From positions 1,364,001 through 1,428,000 of the forward strand of contig CADCSX010000025.1 of NCBI GenBank assembly GCA_902805475.1: a stretch of 64,000 nucleotides of DNA, given 5' to 3'. The notes under the pieces were generated by a model. It ran no database searches. It saw nothing but the letters and a program-made list of their open reading frames with translations, and had not been told where the DNA came from. Shown here one piece after another: positions 1 through 11,762 of this stretch. The translations under genes were made by a program, and so were the position numbers. The first letter of the stretch is position 1. Every line of letters starts with the position of its first letter. The DNA comes from Entonaema liquescens (lineage: Eukaryota > Ascomycota > Sordariomycetes > Xylariales > Xylariaceae).

Positions 1-1156
1 GCCTATCCACCCCCTTCACGTAACAAGGGCAGTAGGTCCCAGGGGAGAACTAAGGGAGGCCTTCCGATGGAGGTCGATTAGGAACAAGGTCGGCCTTACC
101 TACCGAGACAACACTGTAGCCTTTGGAGAGATCGGTGCCAGCTTCACCCTTGGCGACAGGGAGAGTCAACTTGCCCCTGGAGGGACATACCCCCGCCTTC
201 TCAGACTCGCGGACGGTGGCATCCTCGCTGTCTCGGCATTCACCGAGAATGGCATCCGAACTCTGAGGGTCACCAGGAGCGACGACGACGCCGCTACATT
301 CACTGATATCGGCACCATCGCCCAGAGTCCCGGCGACCTGGACAACGGATTCCTTCTTCAGCTTCCCTCCGGTACCATCCTTGCTGCGTTCCGCAACCAC
401 GACAAGAACGCCGATGGCGCCCTTACTTACTTCCGCATCACCATCTGCAAGAGTGACGACGGCGGTCGCACATGGGCTTTCTTGGCCCAGGCCGCGGAGC
501 AGCCCGCTGACGCAACCGGCTTTAACGGATTATGGGAGCCCTTCCTCCGCTTCGGAAAGGACGGCAACATCCAGCTGACGTACTCCGGCGAGCTAAGCCA
601 GTCTAACCAGGAGACATTCCGCAGCGTGTCGACCGACGGTGGAGCCACTTGGTCTACACCCGTTAACCTACACTTGCACCGACCGGACGAACAGTTCCGT
701 GACGGTATGCAAGGAATTGTTGCAGTTAAGGATGAAAATGGTCAGGATGCTCTAGTCATTGTCTTCGAAGTCAAGGACGGCCCGAACTTCTACCTCGCCA
801 CCATGCTTTCGTACGACGACGGCCAGACTTGGGGTCGCCGAACCATCATCTACCGACCCAACGGACACAACGCAGGAGCACCTCAGATCGCCAAGATTGG
901 AAACAACCTCGCCGTGGTCTTCATGACTGATGAGGACCTTCCCGCCGACCAGATCGACTGGGCTAACAAGGCCGACATCAAGATGATTTTCTCCTCGCCT
1001 CTTAACAACGGCCAGCTCACCTGGACCACCCAGACCTTCCATCTCTCCGAGGAGAGCTCGTACTGGCCTGGCACCTTCGTGAGGGGAGACAACAACATCA
1101 TGGCCGTCTACGAGCGTGGTGGTGTTCCTTACGGACGAATCATCACCCTGGCCTAA
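1..1156 (+). CDS. GH93-like / BNR-repeat secreted glycosidase, 5' partial
   Basis: The reading frame is open from base 2 to the stop at 1154-1156, so the gene enters from the left edge or from an upstream exon. Three Asp-boxes (S-x-D-x-G-x-T-W) are visible: SDDGGRTW, STDGGATW and SYDDGQTW. Such boxes mark the beta-propeller of the sialidase superfamily. The block GHNAGAPQI and the preceding GLWEPFLR resemble fungal GH93 exo-1,5-alpha-L-arabinanases, which release arabinobiose from arabinan outside the cell. This assignment comes from memory of the family; a sialidase-like protein of unknown substrate is the alternative. No signal peptide can be seen because the N-terminus is missing. The first 60-80 bases read poorly as protein and may be intron, with a possible acceptor TTAG ending at 81. 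ATGs inside this frame are internal and do not mark the start. Confidence 0.7.
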   Translation, partial: PIHPLHVTRAVGPRGELREAFRWRSIRNKVGLTYRDNTVAFGEIGASFTLGDRESQLAPGGTYPRLLRLADGGILAVSAFTENGIRTLRVTRSDDDAATFTDIGTIAQSPGDLDNGFLLQLPSGTILAAFRNHDKNADGALTYFRITICKSDDGGRTWAFLAQAAEQPADATGFNGLWEPFLRFGKDGNIQLTYSGELSQSNQETFRSVSTDGGATWSTPVNLHLHRPDEQFRDGMQGIVAVKDENGQDALVIVFEVKDGPNFYLATMLSYDDGQTWGRRTIIYRPNGHNAGAPQIAKIGNNLAVVFMTDEDLPADQIDWANKADIKMIFSSPLNNGQLTWTTQTFHLSEESSYWPGTFVRGDNNIMAVYERGGVPYGRIITLA

Positions 1157-2383
1157 ACAACATTCACTTCATCGGAGATATACAGGTACCTACCTAGGTA
1201 GCTTGTGGTACTTTAGGGATTTCATATTGTTTCACTTATTGGGAGTTATGGTCGTCGTTCACGATATCCCTTGGCATCACGGTCACTTTCAGAGATCATG
1301 GGGTATTGCGAAGAAAGCTTTCAGGCTTGAAAGATTTGCGACAAAGCTAGCCGAAACTAACGAGGACACACATTGTATATACCTCTATAAATGTACATAA
1401 AAAAACAAAGGAACGAGAACATACGGGGGCTGAGAAAGAGTTTGCATGGTACTTAGAGTTAGGGCTTCGGGTTCAGTGTTAGCATATTTCATTTTTAGCA
1501 TATAAACAGTTTTGATCAACTTGAACTAGCTCCTTAGCATCGCCTTACCTTGACGTGTTGATAGATCCGCAATAACTGAGCTGGCGAGGGGCTGTGTCTG
1601 TCTAGGTAAGGCGGCACAAAACAAGCTAATTATTCCAGTTTTTGTTTCTCGATGCCAAGGTAAACATTGTTTATTACAAATACGTCTTTCAGGGTGATGT
1701 AATATAATTGCAAGACCTCAAGTAAGGGATACGATAAACCCTGCTTGCCAAGGCCGGTAAGGACGTTTACTCAATTACGAATGCTTAGCTACAGTAGCCC
1801 TATCCCTTAATGCGGCGCATTTCACTTCGACCCATCAATCAGGTCATTGGGACTTAGTACTCGCATGATCCGGGAATATAGTGTTTCCCCCTTCGGCTTC
1901 CGGAAAGCTCGCCTCACGTATTTACGGGTTTATGTGAAGATCTTAATCATTTCCAGAGAACAAAAGTTGATAGGTATTACAATAATGTCCAGATTATAAC
2001 CGAGCTCCAACACGACCATACGATAATTTATGAAAGCCTATTAGAAGTCTAAAATCCCGACTGTCCGTATCCAAAATAATACAAAGGGCATACTGAGTCA
2101 CAACTAACGCCATCTGCAAATGGCACTGAATCAACTACATGCCATTAGGTCAACATACCGAAACTGGGCGGGATAGGGGCTTTGGATGCTAATCGAGCAT
2201 GGCATAGTTACGGCTGTGAAATTATGCAAATAATAGGCGATTTCGAATTCGACGTAATTCCGAGTTTACTTCACGTTGCTATTATATTTGATAGCTATGT
2301 CATAGTTCACTAGACTCCGTTACAACACCTGCTACTCCCGTCAGCATCTTGCGGTTGACGAGTATGAGTACAGGCTCCTGCTG
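1157..2383. other. Intergenic, no gene seen
   Basis: This is the shared 3' space of two convergent genes. No ORF here has coding character. It holds one exact copy of the palindrome TACCTAGGTA at 1191-1200, 35 bp after the upstream stop codon. Confidence 0.6.
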
Positions 2384-4261
2384 CTAGTATTTACCCGTGA
2401 ATTCTTGCACCCATCCCTGCACAAACGTCGCGATTTGCTTCTGCGCGTCCGCAACCGGCGCCGGTGGCAGATCCGGTGTCGTCTCGTTGGGGAATAGACC
2501 GTTCTCGTCCCAATGGTGGACAGCCCGCTAATTGCCTATCCGTCAGTACGAAACATGGAAAAAATAGTTAATTAATTATACACTTACGTCGATTAGGATA
2601 TACGGCTCGCTTGGCGTGTTGGGTCGCTCGGTTAGACCAATGGCATGGACGCCTGCTGCTCTCCACGGATCCCACTCGCCGTCGATGAAAGCAAGTCTGG
2701 GATAACTGATGTTGAATCCGCCAAGCCTATTGATGTACTCCACATCGGCCGGCTTGGTCAAATTGAATGCATCTCGACAGATAACAGAAGAATAGTCTAC
2801 GTCAATCGTGCGCGAGATGAGAGGGAGTTGGTCCTCAGGAACGCCGCTTCCGGTCTGGAGATAACCCCATCTGCGTATCTGGTAAGTACTCGAGATTGCA
2901 TTGTTAATCAGTGGCTTGAGACTTACTGGGTGCAGACCTGGTATTGCCATAGCCGCCAGGTTTGGGAAAGATCATCCCGAGAGTAGAATTCCGAGTCATA
3001 CGTCGTAAAGCACGCGTCCTGGTCGCCGGAACACCCTGCAACTGAGGTTCGGTTTACGTAGCCGATGTAATTCAAGAATCGGTTTGCAAGAGTCTCCAGC
3101 TCGTCCTCGTAGCCACCAACCTTGATTAGTTCCTCAACAGATGCTCTACGCGCCTCTGTTCCAGGATACAGCACGTCATCGGATGAGACCTTGTCGCAGT
3201 AATCAAAAAAGCTATTACTGCTCTGCGAGGGGTCCCAGTTCAGACTCTGCAGTCCATAGATGCCACCGTTGATAGCACTAGCGAAGTCGCCGTCATGTGT
3301 TACATTGGGTAGACCGAAAACAGCTTTAAGCTGCGCAACGTAGTCAGATCCCTTTTTGCCAATAAGTATATTGTCAATAATATGTGTAAGCTTCTGCGTG
3401 GTTTCAACGCATGCTGGCGGTCCATAAACGGCAGCAGCTTCGAAGTATTGCCAGTAGTCCCAAATAGCCTTAGGGACGCCGGACGACGAAATGGCGCCAT
3501 GGTAGACATCCGGGTACAAGACGCGTAGGAACGCGACAAAAGCACCGGCGTAGCTACCTCCATAGGCAATCCAAGGCGTTTTCTCGGGACTCAGATCCAC
3601 GTCCTCCAAGCCGGCAAATTTGACATTCTTGGCAAAGTAGGCAGTATCAGCCAAGGCTTGGTCGGTAGTAAGGAAGCGTAAGTTCTCGGTGCTGAAGTCC
3701 GGCGTGGGAATACTCTTTCCATAGTACCTATGCTCGAGGATGACCCCCAATCCGCCCGTCGCTTTCGTAAGCTGGTAAACAATGCCTTTGAGCAAGAAGG
3801 GCAAGCGACCAGCTCCATCCGTCTCTCCGCCCGTGAGCACAATCACCGGACCCCCCGGTTTGTAGTATTGCGCGTCGAACCAGTATCGCAAATTAAACGT
3901 GCCATTGGAGTGCGGTTCATAAGAGGAATCGTTATGGAAATGGTCAATCGGAGTCGAGAGGTTGTACTCGGGGTAAAGGGCCTGGAGGTTAAGCTCTCTG
4001 GCGCTGAGACCGTCGTGCGCGCCTTCACTTTTGACCTGCCGCAATTGGACGTGTTAGTCTCCTAATTTCCTGAGTATTTTGACATGGTATACTGATGACG
4101 AATCGCGGATGGAATGGTGTATCTATTTGCATAGATAGTCAAACACGGATATTTTCACATACCTGCTTCGCAAGCTCACTAATTGGCAAGGGGTGTCTCT
4201 GAATTGCCTCAACGGACGAGACAAGGGCCAGTAGGCCCGCGACTACACCGTAACGAACCAT
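2384..4261 (-). CDS. Secreted serine carboxypeptidase, peptidase family S28
   Basis: Four exons fit: 4163-4261, 2927-4035, 2588-2870 and 2384-2527, giving 544 residues. The introns have GT-AG ends, and the first has a clear ACTAAC branch site. Residues 1-19 are a signal peptide (MVRYGVVAGLLALVSSVEA). The nucleophile is Ser ~194 in GGSYAG, the acid is Asp ~470 in DGEWDPW, and the His lies in AVHHWDENG (~502), so the catalytic triad is complete. EHRYYGKS and CTQWGYLQTG are S28 signatures, and the second is restored only by joining exons 2 and 3. S28 enzymes cleave Pro-X bonds near protein termini. In fungi they are usually secreted acid proteases, and several N-x-T/S sequons agree with that. 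It is convergent with the GH93-like gene. Confidence 0.9.
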
Positions 4262-5791
4262 GGTAAGGACGAGAAAATGCGCCTCTAGAGGGGATTCCGA
4301 TAGATAGGAATCCAAAAATAGGGCGACACGTCCATATTTGAGAGGACGATTGGAGACCCGCTTGGCATTGTGCAATATCTAGCCTCCGTTGTCGTTATTA
4401 TTGCTTTAGGCAGGACAAGAGATAGCGTTGCATTATCGACCTTCGATACGCCACCCGGGTAACCGAGATAATGAGTGACGATCCTTGGCGATATGCGGTC
4501 AAACCCCAGTCGAACCCCGGAGCTAGGTTAAACATGGAAGGTCTTTAAGGTCTTCTTTAGAACCTTATCAACTCTCTTCCACCTATGATAAACGCCCTTT
4601 CTTAGGTAGAATAACTTTAATAAGGCAAGAAGGAAATACTCACATCTAAGAGGCAGATGTTCCATGATATATCGATCGATGCTGCAGAATCTTACCTCGA
4701 TATAACAATAAATACTATCCTAGTCATCGTAGCAAAATCATCTCTTGCTTATCCGGGTAAATGCATATATCACAGGACAAGCCACGACCTTGAATCACCC
4801 ATCGCCTAATATCTTCAAACTGCCTAAGACATAAAATGTTTTATTGCAACGACGCTTCTTGGAGTCAGCATATCTAGAAGATAGCCTTCTACTCTTTGGC
4901 TAAGGTGTGTAAAGTAGATGGGTTCAGCTACCGCGTGTCTCACCTGCTTCTCGTCTCCCAACCCCTTTTATCTATTCGTCCAAGGAGTCCACCTAAAGTG
5001 TTATGATCACAATTAAGTGAACAATTACGTAAATTAAGATAAAAATAGAATAGTCATCAATGGGTAGTTTAGACATATTCATGTGCTGTAGCTACTCACA
5101 AACTTATAATTACCTATTTGTGTGAAGCGCTCGGAAGCTAGGTCGAGTCAGTTGTTGCGAAGCTATATCTCGCTGCACCTTTACGAATTCGACCATAAAG
5201 CCAAATAAGAAACCTAGAGAGCGACTTATTTAATTATCCTCCTATAACTAAGATAAACATCGACGAACTGTTTATAATTACCTATTAGCATTTTCATGTT
5301 AGGTAGGGTCAATTCTAGCTCTCTGCCTTAGGCGGTTTCTGTTTAATAGCAAAACTAGACCCCTTTACTCCGTAAGGCTTAATGCCAATACATGTGTATA
5401 ATATTCCCAAGTCTTGGTCACATGTCCGGATAGCTATCAATTTAAACCTCTTTTAGTCAGTCAAAATATGGTCACCTCAGAAACAGATTTCACCGATATA
5501 CAAGATGAGCAGGAAAGGGCTGTCAGTTGATAAGAATATATTTCATAAGATGAACGACTATAATGTAAGGCAACGCTATGTGCTAAAATGGCATGGCAAA
5601 TTCCCTTTTAGCCTCGAAATACTAGAGGAAATGGTGCATGCTGCACCCTCGAATAAAAGAAATCCACCGCAAACTCCAAGGCGCCGATTCAGAGGACCCG
5701 TGAGAGGAATAGAAGAGGACTATCCGCAGGCCCACTCCGATATGGATTTCACCACGCTCCCGCCACGCTCCTCTAGAAGCCAACTGCAACC
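4262..5791. other. Intergenic, AT-rich, no supported gene
   Basis: This contains the promoter of the S28 gene and AT-rich DNA. The only notable ORF (5505-5795, plus strand, 96 codons, rich in Arg and Pro) has no recognisable family and overlaps the 3' end of the opposite small gene by 4 bp, so it is not called. Confidence 0.5.
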
Positions 5792-6085
5792 TTAGCGTCC
5801 CGCGGCATTCAGTTTTTCGTTCCTATCCTTTTTCTCTCTCGCAAGTTTCCCCAGGTCGTCCAGTTTAGCCACCCCCCCGTTGAGTCTAGGGTCATATCCG
5901 GGAGCCATTACTGCTAGACGCTGAATGTTATTGGCCGAAAGGACAAAATCGAGTATTTTCTGCAATTGGCTGACATCACTCTCTGAGAGTGGTCTAGATT
6001 CGACGTCAAGTCCATTGACCCAGGACTTATGTCTGTCCACACATTCCAAATTCCTCAAGGCTGATGTTACGATTCCCTGCATCAT
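5792..6085 (-). CDS. Small unknown protein, 97 aa
   Basis: I do not recognise this protein. The start was set at the first ATG of the pair in CAAGATGATGCAG, because the frame upstream lacks another ATG. It is hydrophilic, with a predicted helical middle (SESDVSQLQKILDFVL) and a charged C-terminus rich in Lys, Arg, Asp and Glu (LAREKKDRNEKLNAAGR). It has no signal peptide or membrane segment. Its support is a good TATA box about 140 bp upstream and protein-like composition. A missed upstream exon is possible. Confidence that this is a real gene is moderate to low. Confidence 0.4.
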   Translation of the reverse strand: MMQGIVTSALRNLECVDRHKSWVNGLDVESRPLSESDVSQLQKILDFVLSANNIQRLAVMAPGYDPRLNGGVAKLDDLGKLAREKKDRNEKLNAAGR

Positions 6086-6227
6086 CTTGAAGGAAGTGTA
6101 GATGCGAAGTTGTTCTGTGATAAGGTAAAATGGCAATGGAGGATTGTTTGGTTGGGTAGGTATATAGGTTGTTTGGTGTGCTGCTACAGAATTCGAAATG
6201 CAAATGGAAGCAGGAGGCCGTCGGTGT

Positions 6228-6237
6228 TTATATATAT
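6228..6237 (-). promoter_or_regulatory. TATA box of the small gene 5792-6085
   Basis: On the minus strand this reads TATATATAAA, followed by a C-rich leader. It lies about 142 bp before the proposed ATG at 6085, a normal distance for a fungal core promoter. Confidence 0.4.
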
Positions 6238-6742
6238 TTTGGTTCTACACTTATCACATACTAATAGTATGTGGCATTCATTCACTTAGGTATATAACAA
6301 CGTATGTTCCGTAGTGAATATAAAGAAGCCCATAGATTATGTTATTACTGCTTCACTCGACTCTAAATCATTGACTCGAACTTCTCCTATCACTGTAGTT
6401 AGTAAAGAAGGGTAAGAGAGCCAGAAGAGCTCCTGGGAAAGGAATAGTATCAAGTTAGACTAGTTCCCTTGAAAAGTAAGTACGTATAATATAGCATTAA
6501 GCTACAGGTGTAGTCAATCCATTTTTGTTTCAATTTATTATTCCTTGCGTGCCACGTCCTTGAGTGAATTTTCGCCCCTATTGTAGACTCCTTAGTATTG
6601 ATGTGCAACGCTACTTCTTAGAATATAACATGTATACTATATGTATATTGGTAGTACGTCGTGTCTAATCATGAGGTTAATGAGAACAATTTGTATAGTG
6701 ACTAGAATCTTGCATCATATGACTTTCGTCGTATCATGCCTC
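6238..6742. other. Intergenic, no gene seen
   Basis: AT-rich sequence between the promoter of the small gene and the 3' end of the M24 peptidase gene. No ORF or RNA gene is recognised. Confidence 0.5.
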
Positions 6743-8485
6743 TTATGGGGCGTATGGCCCCGTGGCCCTCCGCCCCGTTAATAGCTCGGCCTCGCCATCT
6801 TCTTTTACAAGATAAATGTCTTCATGACGGACGCCAAATTTTCCTTCTAGATATATCCCAGGTTCGTTTGTAAAAGTCATCCCAGCTTGGAGTGTGGCTT
6901 TTGTATTCCACTTATTCAAGTACGGCGACTCGTGAGCTAAGAGGGGTGAGTGAATGCACAAAAGCACTGAAGTTACTGACAGAATGAATTAGGTACCCTT
7001 AATTCCAATTCCATGACCAAGCCGGTGGGTAAATGCAGGGCCATACCCTGCTTCTTCAATGATATTACGGGCAGCAAGATCGACATTCGCTGCGGTATTG
7101 TTCGCTTTGAACTCCCTCGCTGCAGCCGTCTGAGCCTCTAATACGACGTTCCATACCTTCAGCTTTTCTTCATGTAGTTGAGGGTCTTTTTCAGGGACTA
7201 GGCGCGACTCGGTCGATAAGTGCATCGTCCTCAGGAGAGATACAATTAAACTAGAATATGTTTTGCTCCTTTCAGCCTCAGGATCTATGAAAAAGCTGCG
7301 ACAGATATCGGAGGAGTATCCCAAATAATGAGCCCTATAAGGGATTAGAGATTCCGTCGAAACATTCTCACTTGTGCTTACCCAACATCAATCACAATCA
7401 TAGTCTCGTGATTTAATTTCTTGCTACCAACAACGAAGCCACCATGAGGCAATGCACCGTCTTCTTCGAAAAGAACAATATTGAAGAATAGGGTGAAGCC
7501 CACGGAGAGTAACGATGCATCGAGAATATCTCGTACCTCGTCTTCAGTTAAACCAGCCACGAGACACGGACGCATCGCCCTCACGGCTGCGACAGTCCCG
7601 GTATTCACAGCGCGAAGCAATTCTACTTCAGCGGGGCTTTTGAGCTGCCTCACCAATTCGACTTCTGGGCTTAATCCGAAAGTCTCAAATCCGGTATTCG
7701 CAAGCCCGCGCGCGATAAAATCTCGCAGTTCCTCATCTATCATGAGTCTAGGTCTCCTGCGGCGCTCACGTACATCAGTACCTGCGAATAGATGAGACCG
7801 ACGCAGGGTGTCGTAAGGATCCCAGTGTTCCTCCCAAGTTACGATGTCCAATTCAGGCTCTCGGGAGGGGATCCCGAGCATACGGACCCGGCCCTCCTCG
7901 AAATGTGGAGCAAGAAAGGCCGTCTTGGCAGAAACGGCCCCGGACTCGGAGCTTACGGGTAAGATTACCATTAAGAATGGTCTCTCTTCGGGTTCCCAGG
8001 GCTCCCAATCGTTCTGTGAAATATTTCCATAGTATCTGGTGGACCGTTAATGTTAGGTTACGAAGCCACTTTAAGACTTATTCGTAACATGTTTTTGAAA
8101 TTTCGTAGTCTTACTGGAAAGTGTAGCCTGGTTCAAGAACAAAAGCATCGACGTCAGATGCGACCAAAGCCCGCGCGAGGCGATCTCTTCTTTCTATAAA
8201 CTCATCCTTACCGATTGGCGATGCTCCGTCGAGGAAAGATAGATCTGCGTGTAGATTATCGATGGCGCACCTTCGCACCCGAGCTATGTCCGGTTCGGAT
8301 TTTACGTGTTGGAATATCCACAACCGTGATAGCCATGCGATATTGAATAGCATAATAGCCACAACAATGAGGTTACGTCTTCTATAAGGGACAATGCCAT
8401 GACGCGAGCTTGGTAGGGCTTTTCGCTTTGATTGTTCCATGAGCGCAGGTATGTGAGAGTGGGTTGTGTGAGTGAGGGGTATCAT
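6743..8485 (-). CDS. Membrane-anchored M24 metallopeptidase (Xaa-Pro aminopeptidase / creatinase fold)
   Basis: Four exons fit: 8115-8485, 7382-8035, 6997-7334 and 6743-6936, giving 518 residues. All five metal ligands of family M24 are present: Asp in VIDVG, Asp in GYSSD (joined across intron 2), His in THRLGHGIG, Glu in FTNEPGIY and Glu in VRHEDIYLV. The third junction restores GIKAHESPYL. Near the N-terminus a basic stretch precedes a hydrophobic segment (NLIVVAIMLFNIAWLSRLWIF minus its last residue), which suggests a type II membrane or signal-anchor protein working in the secretory pathway or at the surface. An ATG at 8440 (MEQSKRK) is an alternative start. The family removes N-terminal residues next to proline. 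Introns are 79, 47 and 60 bp. Confidence 0.85.
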
Positions 8486-9493
8486 CAAATGCCAAATTCC
8501 TTAGAGAATGATCAACACTCTTATTCAAGGTTGGCTGTACCTACATATCCGTTTCGAATAGTGGTTCCCTATCGGGTAATACCCATTAGGATTTTTCAAT
8601 ATCACCTAGAGCCCTAATGCGATCATGAAGAATCAACTAGTTTACACTTACTCCTAATTACATCAAATGGCTAGATCTCAGCTTGATTCTCCCTTCAAGC
8701 ACAAATGTTAATGACTGGACATTGAAACAATTGGGGATAGGGTCGTTGGTGGGGCTGGACTGGGAGTTTATCTTATAAAAAGAAGGATTTGAAAAGGCTA
8801 AGCTATTGGGGAATTCAGCCGCAGCTCGAAATAGGAACTAACCTTGATCTGAATGGCGCCATCAATGATGAGGAATCTTTTCTAGTGACGTCGAGCAGGA
8901 TGAATATGTACGTAAAAGACGGATATTTTACTTGATAGATACATAATATCTTTGTATACCCTAATCTACTAGTCGCTTTTAAGAGTATATCCCATTACCC
9001 GGCGTATCATACGAAAATAAATACGAATTTACTTCTGTAGTATTAGAGCTATCTGCAAACGCAGGGTATCGTAGGAAACCAGCCAATGAAGGAAACCCTC
9101 GTGGGACAACACCGCTAGCATGATCATCTTAAACGGCCTTGCTGAGCTCATATGCCGTTAGGCAACTCAGCTACAAAGCGGATCGACAAGGGAGTTGGTT
9201 TTGATTCTAACTGCCAATTGGTGGACTAACGTAGTTCATAACTATTCTGATAGGCGATGCGCCATGGATTATCAAGTAGGGCTTATACGGCGTATCAGAA
9301 ATGGATAGCTGTCCTGCCACCTTACTCGGTGTATAAAAGCCTTATGTGCCTGCTTTGGATTTAGCTAGCGATATGATATAGATTCCATTTCGAGCTCTTC
9401 TTGACTTCATTTCTTTGTTCTTAACCCAGGCCAATCTAGTTCTCAATCATCTCAACTCGGACTTCGTCGGCTTTTCATTCAACAACCATCAAC
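8486..9493. other. Divergent intergenic region
   Basis: It separates the divergent M24 and LURP-one-related genes and carries the TATA box of the latter. No additional gene is seen. Confidence 0.5.
9332..9339 (+). promoter_or_regulatory. TATA box of the LURP-one-related gene
   Basis: The sequence TATAAAAG lies about 155 bp before the ATG at 9494 and is followed by a pyrimidine-rich leader. Confidence 0.45.
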
Positions 9494-10216
9494 ATGGGAA
9501 ACCCTCCGCAACTACCCCCCTTCCCTCGACCTCTAGGCTTATTCCCGGCTTACTTCGCGAAGCAATCCGAGACATTAATACTAAAAGAAAAGATATCGTC
9601 ATTGTCGGGAAACAGCTTCGACATCAGCCTTCTTAACGGCCAGGCCATCTTCAACGTGAATGGCAAGAGCTGGTCGCTCTCCGAACGCGCAAACGTCTCG
9701 GATATAAGAGGCAACTTCCTATTCTGCATCCGCAAGAAGCACTTCACCATACACACAATATACTATGCCGAGAATGCCAATGAGGAAGAGATCTTTCAAG
9801 TGAGGAGTAAATTCAAGTGTGAGTTTTGCCAACCTGACGCATCCCTGTCCGATACCAGGATGACGGAGTCATCTCGCAACATGAGTATGGTATCAGGCGA
9901 CTAACACGAGTCAATATATGTAGTCATTGGCTCCAAGTTCATCGGTACATTCACCTCGGCGTCTGGCCAGCAAGAGGAGCTGGTGATGACGGGCGACTTC
10001 ACCGAAACGGTAGCCGATATCACGGACGAGGCTACAGGGCAAACCGTTGCGTCTATCTACCGAGACCGATGGAATGCACGCGAATTCTTAGGCGACCAAC
10101 AAACTTATAGAGTTACTGTCGCACCAAATGTTGACATGGCTATTATCGCCGCAATGTGTATATGTATGGATATGAAGAAAGACGCGGACGACGCAGCAGC
10201 AGCAGGAGCTTATTAG
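9494..10216 (+). CDS. LURP-one-related (tubby-like C-terminal fold) protein
   Basis: Two exons, 9494-9818 and 9924-10216, with a GTGAGT donor and a TATGTAG acceptor, give 205 residues, the usual length of a single LOR domain. The order of strands is typical: an N-terminal PPLG...FPAYF motif, LILKEKIS, a GQAIFNVNGK core, SDIRGNFLFCIRKKHF and then, after the intron, FIGSKFIGTF and EATGQTVASIYRDRW. The protein ends with the hydrophobic helix VDMAIIAAMCICMDM, which in this fold runs through the beta barrel. The family is thought to bind phosphoinositides or act like a scramblase, but its function in fungi is poorly defined. There is no signal peptide. Confidence 0.75.
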
Positions 10217-11762
10217 TCTTCATATATGGGTTCGGAAGCCAAGTTGTGATATTGAATACGGGTGATGATGGGAAATACCTTGCAGCGGTTTGCCTATATT
10301 TGTATTATTTGAGGAACGTCGTGGGTGATGGTCGAGTCCTTTCCCAGAAGCTAATCTTTATGGCGATCCCCAAAGATGCGCAGGGAATACCTTCGGTAGG
10401 TATGGTCTAGGACGGGTTCCATATGAATAGCGTCGGCTTATTCTCTAGTGCACTCCAACGAGACTAGATAGTTCGCTGAGTTGTAGCGTCGCCGCCCAAT
10501 GTTAGCGTTAAGAGATGACATTCACCTGAAGAGACATACGAATTGTTTTCGCATTGAGTAACTCCCCGAATTGCTAATGTGTTTTTTTCTCCCGTCCAAT
10601 ATAGAGTGGTTCCCCTATTCTATCAATCCGGGCCGAGGCTTTGTGAGTGGACGCAATGTGAGTTCCCCTTTTGTTGAAATAGTCTCATCTGGTACGATAT
10701 TTCTTTTTTTTTATGCAATTCAACTCCATCCTGTAAAAGAAATAAGATTAGCGCAGCCAAAAAAGATTTCAACCCAATTTGCCGGCGCCACCAACGAAAC
10801 ACGAGCCCTATGGATCACGAAGGAATAAGCATGTAAATTGAACTGGTGTATTAGTAGCTAAATGGTATCGGAGATAGATCAGTTATGGTATTTGCGTTGT
10901 AAATATCGGAAGTGTTTGGAGCTGTGCGATAAAGAAGAATGTGCCCAACTGTCACACGCTCTCTTTTATGAAGAAGTTCCTAGTCAAGGAACTGCCCAAT
11001 GTTTTCCAGAAGTTATTAGATTGTGAGTGTAGAACCACTGGGTAGAACTCTTGTAGCCTCATATTGAACATATAAGAACCTTATCCGGTACCGCGGTAGC
11101 GATAATAGTTGTATGCTTTTAGCTCCGGTCGGAGATTAAAATACCTATAAGTACTTGAAAGATTTGCACAAATGGGCAAGTTTTTAACCAATTAGATTAT
11201 GAGTATTAGACTTAAGCTTTGTGAAGAGATGCGGCACTTGCCGATGACTGCCCGCATTACGAAGCCAAGTTCTGTCCTGCACATGGTACATGTGTGCATT
11301 CCAACAGCATCGGCAGCATTGGGTTATGTAAGACGCATACAAAGTCGATACACAAGCTCTAAGCTAAAGGGAGTGGGGTTTCGGCTACAGCGGAGTACAG
11401 CGGAGTACCTTGTAGAATCCGCGCACCTGCAGTCGTTAACACAAAATACTATGTATACCTCGAGGTAGGTACAATGTAGTGTCCCGTCGCGATCCAAAAA
11501 TGAATGTTGCGATCAACAATGTCAGCAATACTTTCTTTCCCCTCTTCAACATCTTCAATGGCTGTGACCCATACATGGGAATTCTTATAAATGGACGGCT
11601 GATGTTTAAGCTATACACAATCTTTTACCGCCGTCCAATTACCAATTACCAATTAGAATCATCCTATTATTTTTATAACACCCCCCTTGTATTCGTAGTC
11701 GAAACACGGTTCCTTCCAGGGGTTTTGACCCAGAAACCAAGCCTTGGCTCCATACTGGGACT
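10217..11762. other. Intergenic, no supported gene
   Basis: Several open frames of 77-108 codons occur, but none has recognisable motifs or a good splice partner. The stretch also contains the promoter of the YTP1-like gene. Confidence 0.5.

Noticed and set aside
427..1101. Several long open frames on the minus strand and in other plus frames within the GH93-like gene
   Set aside because: They are shadows of a GC-rich coding region; the Asp-box frame carries all family motifs.
5505..5795. 96-codon plus-strand ORF
   Set aside because: No family, Arg/Pro-rich random look, overlaps the 3' end of the opposite small gene and has no evident promoter.
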